A stretch of 64,000 nt of DNA, from positions 1 to 64,000 of the forward strand of contig NZ_PPTF01000107.1 in NCBI RefSeq assembly GCF_002902845.1, in the 5' to 3' direction. The notes beneath the pieces are model-generated. The model ran no database searches. It had not been told where the DNA came from and saw only the letters and a list, made by a program, of their open reading frames with translations. Origin of the DNA: Chromobacterium sinusclupearum (lineage in GTDB: Bacteria; Pseudomonadota; Gammaproteobacteria; Burkholderiales; Chromobacteriaceae). Shown in pieces: positions 51,781-62,170 of this stretch. The position numbers were made by a program, and so were the translations under genes. Position 1 is the stretch's first letter, and each line of letters begins with the position of its first letter.

Positions 51781-53343
51781 ATGATCCCGCCCGCCGCCGA
51801 TTTTTGTTTCGAGCTCAGTCCGCCATATCACGCCGCCGGCGCCCCGGCCCGTTTCCAGTCGCTATGGCTGCTGGTCCGCTTGTATTACGCCAGCGTCCAT
51901 GAAGATGGCCCGCTGCCGGCCGCCGCCTTGCGGCAGCGCTTTCCGGCCACGCGCGGATTGCGCATGCTGGTATCGCGCGCCTTCGCCGACTTTGCCCGCT
52001 GGGGGGTGGAAGTGGGCTGGGGGCCGCCGGGGCGCGTGGCTGTGGCGCTGCTGAATCCTGCCGGGCGCAGCCGCGGCCCGTTCTGGCTGCCGGCAAGCAC
52101 GCTGCAACGGCTGCGTTTCACACTGCAAGGGCAAGCGGCCGGACGCGAGGCGCTGGAGCAGTTTCTGGGATTGCACGCCGCTTCGACAGCCGGCGCGGAC
52201 GACCCGCTGGCCGAGCTGATGCAGGATCTTGATTACTGGAGCCGGCTAACGCAGGCGATCCGGGACGAGCGCGATGGCCAGGGCCGGCAGTCGGGACGCC
52301 AGACCGCCGCCGCCTTTCATGCCGCCAGCGCATGCGCGCACAACGATTTCCAGCAGGCGCTGGCCTTGATGAAGGAAAGCCTGGCCTGGCGCCGCAGCGC
52401 GCAAATGGACGATAGCCGGGTGGCGCTGAAACGGCTGGGCCGCGCCCTGGCGGGAAGCCGTTTCGCCAATGCCCAACCCACCTTCGCCGCGATGGCGCGC
52501 ATCGCCGAGGCCTGGGACGGCTATGCGCGCGGCGAGACCGCGGCGGCAGAAGCCAGCCTGGCCCAGCTGCACGCCTCTCCCGAGCTGCAGCCGGTGTTCC
52601 GCTACAACCCGCGGGTCCGTTTCGAATGCCTGAACCTGAGCGCGCTGCTGCACAAGCAGGCGGCGCTGAGCGACAATCAGCCCCAGCGGGCGCAGGCCGC
52701 GCTGCAAGCCTTGGCCGGCGCGTTGGAGGCCGCCTACGAAGCCGACTCGATAGACTCCGCCCAGCATGTGGCGGCCAATATCGGCTGGTGCCTGTGGCTG
52801 TTCTGGCGGCAGCGGCTGATCGACGGCGAGCGCGCGCTGCCGGCGGAGGCGATGCAGCGCCAGGCGATACGCTGGCTGGGCTTGTCGGAGTGGATTTGCG
52901 ACCGTTTTGGCGGCGGCAATGGCTCGGCCTGGAACACCATTTTTTTGCTGCGCGTCGCCCGCGGCAACTGCGCTGGCGACATCCACCCCTCGTTGGCGGC
53001 CTTCCAGTCCAACCGCCCCTTTCCGCCGTCCCAGTTAGGCAAGGCGCTGAAGCTCAGTCCTTGTCCATTCTCGCCAGCCAAGGGTTATGGCAACTGGTCG
53101 GCCTTGGCGGAATTGACGCTGGAAGAGCATGATCAGGGCCGGCTGCCGCTGGCGCCGCTGCAACTGGCGAATCTGTTGCTGGAAACGCTATGGTTCCAGG
53201 CGCAGGAACAGGGACTGAGCCGCGCCGCCTGCGGCAACGCCGCGCGGCTGCTGGCCTTGCTGCCCGAGCTGCGCCGCAATGAGCGCAGTTTCTTCCGCGC
53301 GGAGCTGGCCACCCTGCCGCAGGAATTGCTGGAAACGACTTAA
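51781..53343 (+). CDS. Large hypothetical protein, helical, TPR-like
   Basis: The 520-residue protein is not recognised. It has no signal peptide or membrane helix. Residues about 25-90 (FQSLWLLVRLYYASVHEDGPLPAAALRQRFPATRGLRMLVSRAFADFARWGVEVGWG) could be a winged-helix fold. From about 180 onward the sequence is Ala/Leu-rich helical repeats reminiscent of TPR (AFHAASACAHNDFQQALALMKESLAWRRSAQMDDSRVALKRLG). Two-helix pairs plus a possible DNA-binding head suggest a regulator or scaffold, but this is speculation. There is no good Shine-Dalgarno sequence before the ATG. It is divergent from the B2 lactamase. Confidence 0.6.
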   Translation: MIPPAADFCFELSPPYHAAGAPARFQSLWLLVRLYYASVHEDGPLPAAALRQRFPATRGLRMLVSRAFADFARWGVEVGWGPPGRVAVALLNPAGRSRGPFWLPASTLQRLRFTLQGQAAGREALEQFLGLHAASTAGADDPLAELMQDLDYWSRLTQAIRDERDGQGRQSGRQTAAAFHAASACAHNDFQQALALMKESLAWRRSAQMDDSRVALKRLGRALAGSRFANAQPTFAAMARIAEAWDGYARGETAAAEASLAQLHASPELQPVFRYNPRVRFECLNLSALLHKQAALSDNQPQRAQAALQALAGALEAAYEADSIDSAQHVAANIGWCLWLFWRQRLIDGERALPAEAMQRQAIRWLGLSEWICDRFGGGNGSAWNTIFLLRVARGNCAGDIHPSLAAFQSNRPFPPSQLGKALKLSPCPFSPAKGYGNWSALAELTLEEHDQGRLPLAPLQLANLLLETLWFQAQEQGLSRAACGNAARLLALLPELRRNERSFFRAELATLPQELLETT

Positions 53344-53374
53344 AAAAATACCCCGCGTCATTCCGGCGCGGGGC
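53342..53374 (-). terminator. Terminator after uvrB
   Basis: On the minus strand gccccgcg ... cgcggggt forms a GC stem of seven or more bp followed by ATTTTTTT. It lies about 23 bases after the uvrB stop and adjoins the stop of the converging unknown gene. Confidence 0.8.
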
Positions 53375-53396
53375 ATCGGTTGCGGCATCCAGACGC

Positions 53397-55409
<2,013 letters not shown>

Positions 55410-55687
55410 GGCAAGAGGGGCGGATCGGGTGGCGAAGCCGATGATTTTACGCTTGTCCGGAGCGGTTCACACCTCCTGCGGAAGAAGACCGGCAACGCCC
55501 CGGCCGGAACACACTGCGGAATTGCTTTTTTGCCCTACACAGCACGACAACATTGTTTAAAATGCAGACAGGACCCTGCGGGCAGCCCGCTTGCAAGATG
55601 CCGTCATCTTGGCGACATTTGGCAACCAATGCCCTCGGGATATCGTCCTGTTTCCTCCAAAATAAGCTCACATAAGCGGAGTGACGC

Positions 55688-56557
55688 ATGATCAAGAAAA
55701 TCGCAAGTCTGCTGGTATCGGCGGCTCTGGCCATGCCGGTAATGGCGGCTCCGCCGCACGGCGTGATGGTAGCCAGCGAGATGTCCGGCTACAGCGCCCC
55801 CCGGCTCAATTCCCGTTCGGTGCTGGTCATCAACGGCAGCACAGGTGAAACCCTTTACGAAAAGAACACTCATCAAAGGATGCCGATCGCGTCGATCAGC
55901 AAGCTGATGACGGCGATGGTGCTGCTCGATTCCGGGGCGCCGCTGGACGAGCAGGTGACGGTATCCAATGCGGAGATAGACCGCGTCAAGCACACCACCT
56001 CGCGCCTGGCCGTCGGCACCACGCTCAGCCGCAAGGAAATGCTGCTGTTGGCGCTGATGTCGTCGGAAAACCGCGCCGCCGCCACGCTGGCGCGCACCAC
56101 CTTCCCCGGCGGCACCGCCGCCTTCGTGGAGCGGATGAACCGCAAGGCGCGCAGCCTGGGCATGACCGAAACCATCTTCCACGATCCGACCGGCCTTGAT
56201 GTGCGCAACACCTCCACCGCCGCCGATCTGGCCAAGATGGTCAAAGCCGCCGACGACTACCCGCTGATCCGCGAATTCACCACCACCGAGCAACACCAGA
56301 TCGTTTCGGCGCGCAACCGCGTGCTGCGCTACAAGAACAGCAATGCCCTGGTGCGCGAAGGCGACTGGGACATCGCGGTGCAAAAGACCGGCTACATCCA
56401 GGAAGCCGGCCGCTGCATGGTGCTGCAGGCCACCGTCGGTTCTCAGCCGCTGATCATCGTGCTGCTCGATGCCGGCGCCAGCTCCGCGCGGGTGCACGAC
56501 GCCAAGAACATCAAAACCTGGCTGGAAGCCCACCCGGGCAGTTGGCTGGCTGGTTAA
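55688..56557 (+). CDS. pbpG: D-alanyl-D-alanine endopeptidase, PBP7 type
   Basis: The 289-residue precursor has a signal peptide (to MPVMAA, about 21), SISKLM with the catalytic Ser near residue 69, SEN near 125 and KTGYIQEAGRC near 236. The C-terminal PBP5 beta domain and amphipathic anchor are missing, as in PbpG. It cleaves D-Ala-meso-DAP crosslinks in the periplasm. This is the second penicillin-binding S11 enzyme in the window. The 278-base gap upstream has TTTAAAAT near 55556 as a possible -10. Confidence 0.9.
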   Translation: MIKKIASLLVSAALAMPVMAAPPHGVMVASEMSGYSAPRLNSRSVLVINGSTGETLYEKNTHQRMPIASISKLMTAMVLLDSGAPLDEQVTVSNAEIDRVKHTTSRLAVGTTLSRKEMLLLALMSSENRAAATLARTTFPGGTAAFVERMNRKARSLGMTETIFHDPTGLDVRNTSTAADLAKMVKAADDYPLIREFTTTEQHQIVSARNRVLRYKNSNALVREGDWDIAVQKTGYIQEAGRCMVLQATVGSQPLIIVLLDAGASSARVHDAKNIKTWLEAHPGSWLAG

Positions 56558-56643
56558 ACACAATGTCATACCAGGCCGCGTATTCCGCATGGAGTGCGCG
56601 GCTTTTTTCATGCCATACTGCTCAACTGACTAGGGAGCCCGCC

Positions 56644-57141
56644 TTGAACATCCGCATCACCGCCGCCCGGCCGCAGGATTCGGCCGACATCCATCGTTTC
56701 ATCACCGAACTGGCCATCTACGAGCGCGCCGAGCGTGAAATGGTGGCCAGCGTCGCCGACATCGAGGCCTCGCTGTTCGGCCCTAAAGCCAAGGCCCAAG
56801 CGCTGATGTGTCATGTTGACGGCGTACTGGCCGGCTTTGCCGTGTACTTCTTCAGCTATTCCACTTGGCTGGGCAAGAACGGACTGTATCTGGAAGACCT
56901 GTACATCACGCCGGAAATGCGCGGCGCAGGCGCAGGCAAAGCGCTATTGAAATACTTGGCGCAATTGGCTTGCGAACACGATTGCGGACGCTTCGAATGG
57001 AGCGTGCTGGACTGGAACCAGCCGGCGATAGACTTCTACCAGTCCATAGGCGCCAAGCCGCAGGCCGAATGGATACGCTACCGGCTGGCCGGAGACGATT
57101 TGCGCCGCTTCGCTCACGGCGAAGAAACGATAACTGCCTGA
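56644..57141 (+). CDS. GNAT N-acetyltransferase, diamine acetyltransferase-like
   Basis: The 165-residue protein matches the spermidine/spermine (SSAT) or thialysine acetyltransferase branch of GNAT: ITELAIYERAEREMVASVADI near the N-terminus, the motif A region LYLEDLYITPEMRGAGAGKALLKYLAQLA, and VLDWNQPAIDFYQSIGAKPQAEWIRYRL. It probably acetylates a polyamine or related amine. The start is TTG 56644 with AGGGAG ahead, because no ATG fits the family start. It follows pbpG by about 85 bases. Confidence 0.85.
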   Translation: MNIRITAARPQDSADIHRFITELAIYERAEREMVASVADIEASLFGPKAKAQALMCHVDGVLAGFAVYFFSYSTWLGKNGLYLEDLYITPEMRGAGAGKALLKYLAQLACEHDCGRFEWSVLDWNQPAIDFYQSIGAKPQAEWIRYRLAGDDLRRFAHGEETITA

Positions 57142-57198
57142 TCAAGGGCGTGCCCACGCCTATGATCCGACTTGTCCGCCACCCACAGGAGAATCGAT

Positions 57199-57744
57199 AT
57201 GCGCCATACCCTGCTGATCGCCAGCCTGCTCGCCCTGCCGCTGGCCGCCCAGGCCGATGGTTTCAAACTGAGCAGCGCCAGCATAGCCGACGGCAAGCCG
57301 CTGAGCCTGCGCCAGGTATACAAGGGCTTCGGCTGCGAAGGCGGCAACGTCTCGCCGCAGCTGTCGTGGAGCGGCGCGCCGGCCGGGACCAAGAGCTTCG
57401 CCATCACGGCCTATGACCCGGACGCGCCCACCGGCAGCGGCTGGTGGCACTGGACCGTGGTGAATCTGCCCGCCAACACGCATGCGCTGGCAGAAGGCGC
57501 CGGCAGCACAGGCGGCGCACTGCCGGAAGGCGCGGTGCAGGGCCGCACCGACTTCGGCGAATCGCGCTTCGGCGGCGCCTGCCCGCCGGTTGGCGACAAG
57601 CCGCACCGCTACCAATTCACCGTCTGGGCACTCAAGGTGGGCAAGCTGCCGGTGGACGCCAACGCCAGCGGCGCGCTGGTAGGCTTCATGCTGAACGCCA
57701 ACGCGCTGGGCAAGGCCAGCCTCACCGCCACTTACGGCCGCTGA
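57199..57744 (+). CDS. YbhB/YbcL-family Raf kinase inhibitor-like protein (PEBP)
   Basis: The 181-residue protein has a signal peptide (LLIASLLALPLAAQA, to about residue 18) and the phosphatidylethanolamine-binding-protein fold: GGNVSPQLSWSGAPAGTKSFAITAYDPDAPTGSGWWHWTVVNLPA followed by GGACPPVGDKPHRYQFTVWAL. The ligand pocket residues (Asp and His of DPDAP...H) are present. The function of bacterial periplasmic PEBPs is not known. AGGAGA precedes ATG 57199. It converges on the thiamine transporter genes. Confidence 0.88.
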   Translation: MRHTLLIASLLALPLAAQADGFKLSSASIADGKPLSLRQVYKGFGCEGGNVSPQLSWSGAPAGTKSFAITAYDPDAPTGSGWWHWTVVNLPANTHALAEGAGSTGGALPEGAVQGRTDFGESRFGGACPPVGDKPHRYQFTVWALKVGKLPVDANASGALVGFMLNANALGKASLTATYGR

Positions 57745-57753
57745 TCCAACCGC

Positions 57754-57775
57754 GCGGGGGCATTTGCGCCCCCGC
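57754..57775. terminator. Hairpin between converging genes
   Basis: An 8-bp GC stem (gcgggggc / gcccccgc) lies between the PEBP gene and the thiQ-like gene. There is no T-run on either side, so it may be a transcription barrier rather than a classic terminator. Confidence 0.45.
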
Positions 57776-57780
57776 CGCCA

Positions 57781-58740
57781 TCAGGCCACCGCATTGTCCA
57801 ATCGCAACAGGCGCGCCTCGTCTACGCCCACGCCTATCTCGCCGCCAATGAAGAGCGAGTCTTGCCAACGCGCGGCCTCGCGCGCGGACAGGCTCAGCGC
57901 CAGCTCCCCCGCCTGGGCAGCCACCTTGACCCGCGCGCCGTCCGGCAGCCAAGTCAGCTCGACGATGCGCGCCGGCGGCTGATCGGTCCCTAATAGAATG
58001 GCCTGGGGCGGGACCACGGCATGGGCCAGCACATTTTCGTAGCCGATGAAACGAGCCAACCAAGCGTGATTTGGCGCAGCCAGCAAGCGCTGCGGCGTAT
58101 CGCATTGCAGCAACCGGCCATCCTTCAGCACCGCCACCCGATCCGCCAGCGCAAAGGCTTCGTCGCGATCATGCGTGACGATGATCACCGGCACGCCAGC
58201 CTCGCGCAGCAGGCTGCGGAATTCGCGCTGCAGCTGCCGCCGCAGATCCGCGTCCAGGCTGGAGAACGGTTCGTCCAGCAACAATAGCCGCGGCTGCGTC
58301 GCCAGCGCCCGCGCCAGCGCCACCCGCTGCTGCTCGCCGCCGGACAGCGTCCACACCTTGCGCTTGGCATGATCGGCCAAGCCCACCCGCGACAGCATGG
58401 CCTGCGCCTGGCAAGCGGCTTCGCGTTTCGCCACACCCTGCTCGATCAGGCCGAACATCACATTGCCCAGCGCATCCAGGTGCGGAAACAAGGCGAAGTC
58501 CTGGAACATCAGGGCAAAGCCGCGCCGCTCAGGCGGCAAGGCGGCCAGATCCACGCCGTCAAAGCGCAGCTCGCCGCTATCCGGCCGCTCCAGCCCGGCG
58601 ACCATCTTCAGCAAGGTGCTTTTGCCGCAGCCGGACGGGCCCAGCAAGGCCAGGGTTTCGCCGGCTGCGACAGTCAGCGACACCTCATCGGCCACTACGC
58701 GCGCGCCAAATCGTTTATTCAGGTTTCGCAGCGTCAGCAC
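57781..58740 (-). CDS. thiQ: Thiamine ABC transporter ATP-binding protein (ThiQ-like)
   Basis: The 319-residue ATPase has Walker A GPSGCGKST, the Q-loop (MFQDFALFPHL), signature LSGGEQQRVALARAL, Walker B RLLLLDEPFSSLD and the switch His (VTHDRDEAF). A C-terminal TOBE-like domain (about 230-319) makes it longer than enteric ThiQ (about 230). It overlaps the permease gene by 26 bases. Assignment to thiamine rests on the operon and the TPP riboswitch. Confidence 0.82.
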   Translation of the reverse strand: MLTLRNLNKRFGARVVADEVSLTVAAGETLALLGPSGCGKSTLLKMVAGLERPDSGELRFDGVDLAALPPERRGFALMFQDFALFPHLDALGNVMFGLIEQGVAKREAACQAQAMLSRVGLADHAKRKVWTLSGGEQQRVALARALATQPRLLLLDEPFSSLDADLRRQLQREFRSLLREAGVPVIIVTHDRDEAFALADRVAVLKDGRLLQCDTPQRLLAAPNHAWLARFIGYENVLAHAVVPPQAILLGTDQPPARIVELTWLPDGARVKVAAQAGELALSLSAREAARWQDSLFIGGEIGVGVDEARLLRLDNAVA

Positions 58741-60280
58741 GGCTATTCTCCCAATGGCCGGCGCCGCCGGCGGTTTCGATGATCCAGAAAGCGATGACAG
58801 CCAGCAGCATCAACAGGCAGGACAGCTGCATCGCCGCGTCTGCGTTGGCCTGCCCCGGCCGCCCCAGCCGCTGGTAGATCAGGGTGGTCAGCGTCAGCCA
58901 CTCCGGCCGCGACAAAAACAAGGTGACGGCGAACTCGCCCACCGCGGTGGCGGCGGCAAAAGCCAGGCCGCGCCGCAAGGCCGGCTGCAACAGCGGCCAT
59001 TGCACGCGGCGGAACACGCGCCATGGGCTGGCGCCCAGGCTGCGCGCGGCTGCGCGCCAATGCGGCGGCTGTCCGTCCAGCGCGGTCAGCAGCGCCTTGG
59101 CCACAAAGGGATAGGCCAGCAAGGCATAAGCCGCCAGCAGCAAAGCCAGCGCGGCGGTCCATTGCGGATACAGCAGCAACAGGCCAAAGGCCACGCATAC
59201 CGGCGAGATGACAAACGGCAGAAAAATCAGCGCGCGCAGCGGCAGGCTGCGGCCGCAAGCCCAGGCATGCGCCAGCCCCAGCGCGCCCGCGGCCAGCACG
59301 GTCAGGCCGGTGAAGCGGGCGCTGTTCCACAGCGCCAGCCGGGCATCGTCGTCCCATAGCGCCAGCCAGCCGGACGCGGCGGCCAGTCCGCGCCACAGCA
59401 CGGCCAGGAGCGGCAGGCCGGCAAACAATAGCAAAGCCGCCAGCGCGGCAGACAACGCCAGCTTTTCCCTCAGTTTGGATACCGGCTTCAACGGCAGCGG
59501 CTCGACCTTGGCCGCCGTCGCCAGCTTCCGCGCCAGCCAGGCGTACAGCGCGGCGATGCCGCCGCACACCGCCAACACCAGCAAAGCCAGCGCGCCGGCG
59601 TCGGCCAGGTTCAGCTCGTAGGCCACCAGAGTATAGATTTCCACTTCCAGCGTGGCGTAACGCTGGCCGCCCAGGATCAGCGCCAGCCCGAAGCCGGAGA
59701 AGCAATACAGGAAGACCAGGCACAGGCTGGACAACAGCCAGGGCAAGGCCGCCGGCCATTCCACCCGCCAGAACGCCCGCCACGGCGTGGCGCCCAGCGT
59801 GCGCGCGGCGGCCAGCCGGCTGGCCGGCACCTGGGAGAAGCCATCGCAGCCGGCGCGCACCACCAGCGGCAGATTGAAGAACAGATTGCCGTACAACAGC
59901 AGCCACGGCGTGTCCTGCAGATTGACGCCGAACAGCCCCTGCGGACCGAACAGCGCCAGCACGCCCATCGCCGCCACCAGCGTCGGCATCACGAAGGGCA
60001 GCATCAACAAGCGCAGCAGCAGGCCGCGGCCGGCAAAACGATAGCGCGCCAACAGCCAGGCCAGCGGCGCGCCCAGCAGCAGGCACAACAAGGCGCTGGC
60101 GGCCGCCTGGCTCAGCGACCACAACAGGCGCCAGCGCAGATACGGATCGCTCAGCAGGCCGGGGCTGAACTGCAGGCCGCCCTCGGCCAGCAGCCGAAGC
60201 AGCGGCAAAATCGCCAGCAGGAATAGAAACAACAGGGGCAGGCCGGCGAGCGCCAGCCTGGGTACATCGAACCGCTTCAA
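58715..60280 (-). CDS. thiP: Thiamine ABC transporter permease (ThiP-like)
   Basis: The 521-residue inner-membrane protein is a fused two-domain permease with about 12 helices. Each half has an EAA-type loop (AARTLGATPWRAFWRVEWPAAL near 185 and AARSLGASPWRVFRRVQWPLLQ near 425), which contacts the ATPase. TTG 60280 is chosen as start: GGAG lies ahead, it overlaps the previous gene's stop, and MKRFDVPRLALAGLPLLFLF is a normal ThiP start. A longer frame to 60304 exists. Confidence 0.85.
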   Translation of the reverse strand: MKRFDVPRLALAGLPLLFLFLLAILPLLRLLAEGGLQFSPGLLSDPYLRWRLLWSLSQAAASALLCLLLGAPLAWLLARYRFAGRGLLLRLLMLPFVMPTLVAAMGVLALFGPQGLFGVNLQDTPWLLLYGNLFFNLPLVVRAGCDGFSQVPASRLAAARTLGATPWRAFWRVEWPAALPWLLSSLCLVFLYCFSGFGLALILGGQRYATLEVEIYTLVAYELNLADAGALALLVLAVCGGIAALYAWLARKLATAAKVEPLPLKPVSKLREKLALSAALAALLLFAGLPLLAVLWRGLAAASGWLALWDDDARLALWNSARFTGLTVLAAGALGLAHAWACGRSLPLRALIFLPFVISPVCVAFGLLLLYPQWTAALALLLAAYALLAYPFVAKALLTALDGQPPHWRAAARSLGASPWRVFRRVQWPLLQPALRRGLAFAAATAVGEFAVTLFLSRPEWLTLTTLIYQRLGRPGQANADAAMQLSCLLMLLAVIAFWIIETAGGAGHWENSRADAAKPE

Positions 60281-60828
60281 ACAAGCACTCCAGACAACGG
60301 CCAATCAGCCGTCAATACATCCTCGCAACCATCTTCGTCGCGCACCTGGCCCACCTTGGCGAAGCCCAGTTGCGCCGCCAAGGCGTGCGATGGGAGATTG
60401 CCCGGCTCGATCGACAACACCAGCCGCGCCACGCCGCCCTGCTCCACCGCCCAACCGGCCATCGCCAGCAGCGCCTCGCGGGCATAACCCTGGCGGCGGA
60501 AGGCCGGGTACACCGCGTAGCCCAGCTCCACGTCGCCATAGCCGTTCAGGTACGGATGGCCGGGCATGGTGTGGAAATTGATGTGGCCGACCATGGCCAG
60601 ATCGTCGCGACGCAGCATCGCGCGCACCGACCACGGCGCGTAAGCCGGGTCTTCCGCCATGTCCTGCAGCCGCATCGCCATCAGCGGCCGCTCCGCCAGC
60701 CAGTCGGCGGGGAGCGGGCAACCCAGCTGCGCGGCCGCGGCGCTTGGGTCGCCGTACAGGCAAGTCTGCAAAAAGTCTGCATCCAGGTGGCGCAAGATCA
60801 GGCGGGGACTGATGATGTCAGCGATCAT
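60277..60828 (-). CDS. GNAT acetyltransferase (RimJ/RimL type) in the thi operon
   Basis: The 183-residue protein has the RimJ/RimL-type layout: SPRLILRHLDADFL at the start, GYGDVELGYAVYPAFRRQGYAREALLAMAGWAVEQGGVARLVLSIEPGNLPSHALAAQLGF as motifs A and B, with the acetyl-CoA loop RRQGYARE. It sits between thiB and thiP on the same strand (56 bases after thiB; stop overlaps the thiP start by four bases). The usual thiBPQ order has no such gene. The substrate is unknown. Confidence 0.8.
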   Translation of the reverse strand: MIADIISPRLILRHLDADFLQTCLYGDPSAAAAQLGCPLPADWLAERPLMAMRLQDMAEDPAYAPWSVRAMLRRDDLAMVGHINFHTMPGHPYLNGYGDVELGYAVYPAFRRQGYAREALLAMAGWAVEQGGVARLVLSIEPGNLPSHALAAQLGFAKVGQVRDEDGCEDVLTADWPLSGVLV

Positions 60829-60884
60829 CCTGTTTCTCCAGATTGTCATGATCGAATCATGGCAGAAACCGGCCGCTTCAGGCA

Positions 60885-61901
60885 TCAATTACCAGACTTC
60901 AACACCACCCGCGTCCAGCGGCTGACCCAGCCGCGCTGCTTGGCGGCCAGCGTGGCGCTGTCGGGGGTGTCATGCACAGTGGGCTGCTCGGCATGCTTGA
61001 ACACCGGGTCCAGCGCGATATTGTCCATCGCCGGGTACATCCACATTTGCGTCGGGATGGCCTTTTGCACCGCGTCCGAGCGCAGGAAGGCGATGAACTG
61101 TTGCGCCAGCTTCGGCTCCTTGCCGCCCTTGACCAGCGCCGCGCCTTCCACTTGGCGGAACACCGTGCCCGGCAACAGCAGGTTGCCGGTCGGGGCATCC
61201 GTCAGCTTTTCCTTGCTGTAGAACACTTCGGCCGCCGGGCTGGTGGCGTAGCTGACCACGATGGGCCGGCCGCCGCCGTTCTTGGAGAAGTCGGTGTAAT
61301 ACGCTTCGGTCCAGCCCTTGCTGACCTTCAGGCCGTTGTCGCGCAGCTTGCCCCACAGCGCGAAGGCTTTGTCCTCGCCCAACGCGTGGATGGTCGCGGC
61401 CAGAAAAGCCAGGCCAGGACTGGACGTGGCCGGATTTTCCACCACCAGCAGGTTTTTGTAGGCCGGCAACGTCAGGTCGTTCAGGGACTTAGGCAAGGGC
61501 AGCTTGTTCTTGGCGAACCAGGCCTTGTCGTAGTTCAAGGTGACATAGCCGTAGTCGATGGCGGCTGCGCCCGGCAGGCTAACCTTGCCGCCGCGAGCCA
61601 GATCGGCCGGCAGCGGCGCCAGCGCGCCGGCTTGCTCGGCCTTGCCGATCAGGCTGTTGTCGATGCCGAACACCACATCGGCAATCGGCGCGGACTTGGT
61701 CAGAATCAGCTTGTTGACCATCTCGCCGGCATCGCCGGCCTTGATGATGGACACCTTGGCGCCGGTCTGCTTTTCAAAGGCCGCCAGCAGCGGCTTGTCC
61801 ACGCTGAAGGAGCTATGCGCCAGCACGCGCAACTCGGCGGCTTGGACGGAAAGGCCGGACAGGCTCAGGGCAAGGACAACAAGCTTGGGAAACCACTTCA
61901 T
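60885..61901 (-). CDS. thiB: Thiamine-binding periplasmic protein (ThiB/TbpA)
   Basis: The 338-residue precursor has a signal peptide (to SVQAAE, about 21) and a type II solute-binding fold. LRVLAHSSFSVDKPLLAAFEKQTGAKVSIIKAGDAGEMVNKLILTK, DVVFGIDN, TSSPGLAFLAATI and WTEAYYTDFSKNGGGRPIVVSYATSPAAEVFY are typical ThiB segments. ATG 61901 is preferred over an in-frame TTG at 61931. It is the first gene after the TPP riboswitch. Confidence 0.9.
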   Translation of the reverse strand: MKWFPKLVVLALSLSGLSVQAAELRVLAHSSFSVDKPLLAAFEKQTGAKVSIIKAGDAGEMVNKLILTKSAPIADVVFGIDNSLIGKAEQAGALAPLPADLARGGKVSLPGAAAIDYGYVTLNYDKAWFAKNKLPLPKSLNDLTLPAYKNLLVVENPATSSPGLAFLAATIHALGEDKAFALWGKLRDNGLKVSKGWTEAYYTDFSKNGGGRPIVVSYATSPAAEVFYSKEKLTDAPTGNLLLPGTVFRQVEGAALVKGGKEPKLAQQFIAFLRSDAVQKAIPTQMWMYPAMDNIALDPVFKHAEQPTVHDTPDSATLAAKQRGWVSRWTRVVLKSGN

Positions 61902-61959
61902 GAAATTCTCCGTACAGAAACGACGGAGCAAGCGGGCATGCGGGAGACTTCCCGCGCAT

Positions 61960-62035
61960 CACGCTCCCTCCGCTGGCATGACCCAGATCAGGTTCTCAGG
62001 GTGTCTCTCAGCCCGCATGGCGGGCACCCCCGGTG
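61960..62035 (-). ncRNA. TPP riboswitch (THI element) of the thiB operon
   Basis: On the minus strand the conserved TPP aptamer parts occur in order: GGGGTGCCCG, CTGAGA, ACCCTGAGAACCTGATCTGG, and CATGCCAGCGGAGGGA. These form the P2/P3 pyrimidine-sensing arm and the P4/P5 pyrophosphate-sensing arm. It lies about 60 bases before thiB and should lower expression when thiamine pyrophosphate is high. TATACT on the minus strand (about 62047-62052) is a likely -10 for its promoter. Confidence 0.93.
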
Positions 62036-62170
62036 ATAGGGCCACAGTATAACGGAGAATACGGCAAACAACTTAACACTCTGTCCCATTCGCTTAATAC
62101 CGCAGCGAAAAGTAGCCACTATGCTGACATCGCTCGCTCAAGAATCCACCCGAAAAGGGGGAAGACAACC

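Noticed and set aside
51569..51784. A 71-codon plus-strand frame between the B2 lactamase and the unknown gene
   Set aside because: It has no ribosome-binding site or domain, contains the intergenic hairpin, and overlaps the start of the next gene in another frame.
60277..60888. Longer version of the acetyltransferase starting at 60888
   Set aside because: The extra 20 residues precede the normal RimJ/RimL start and run into the space after thiB; ATG 60828 with GGAGAAACAGG is better.
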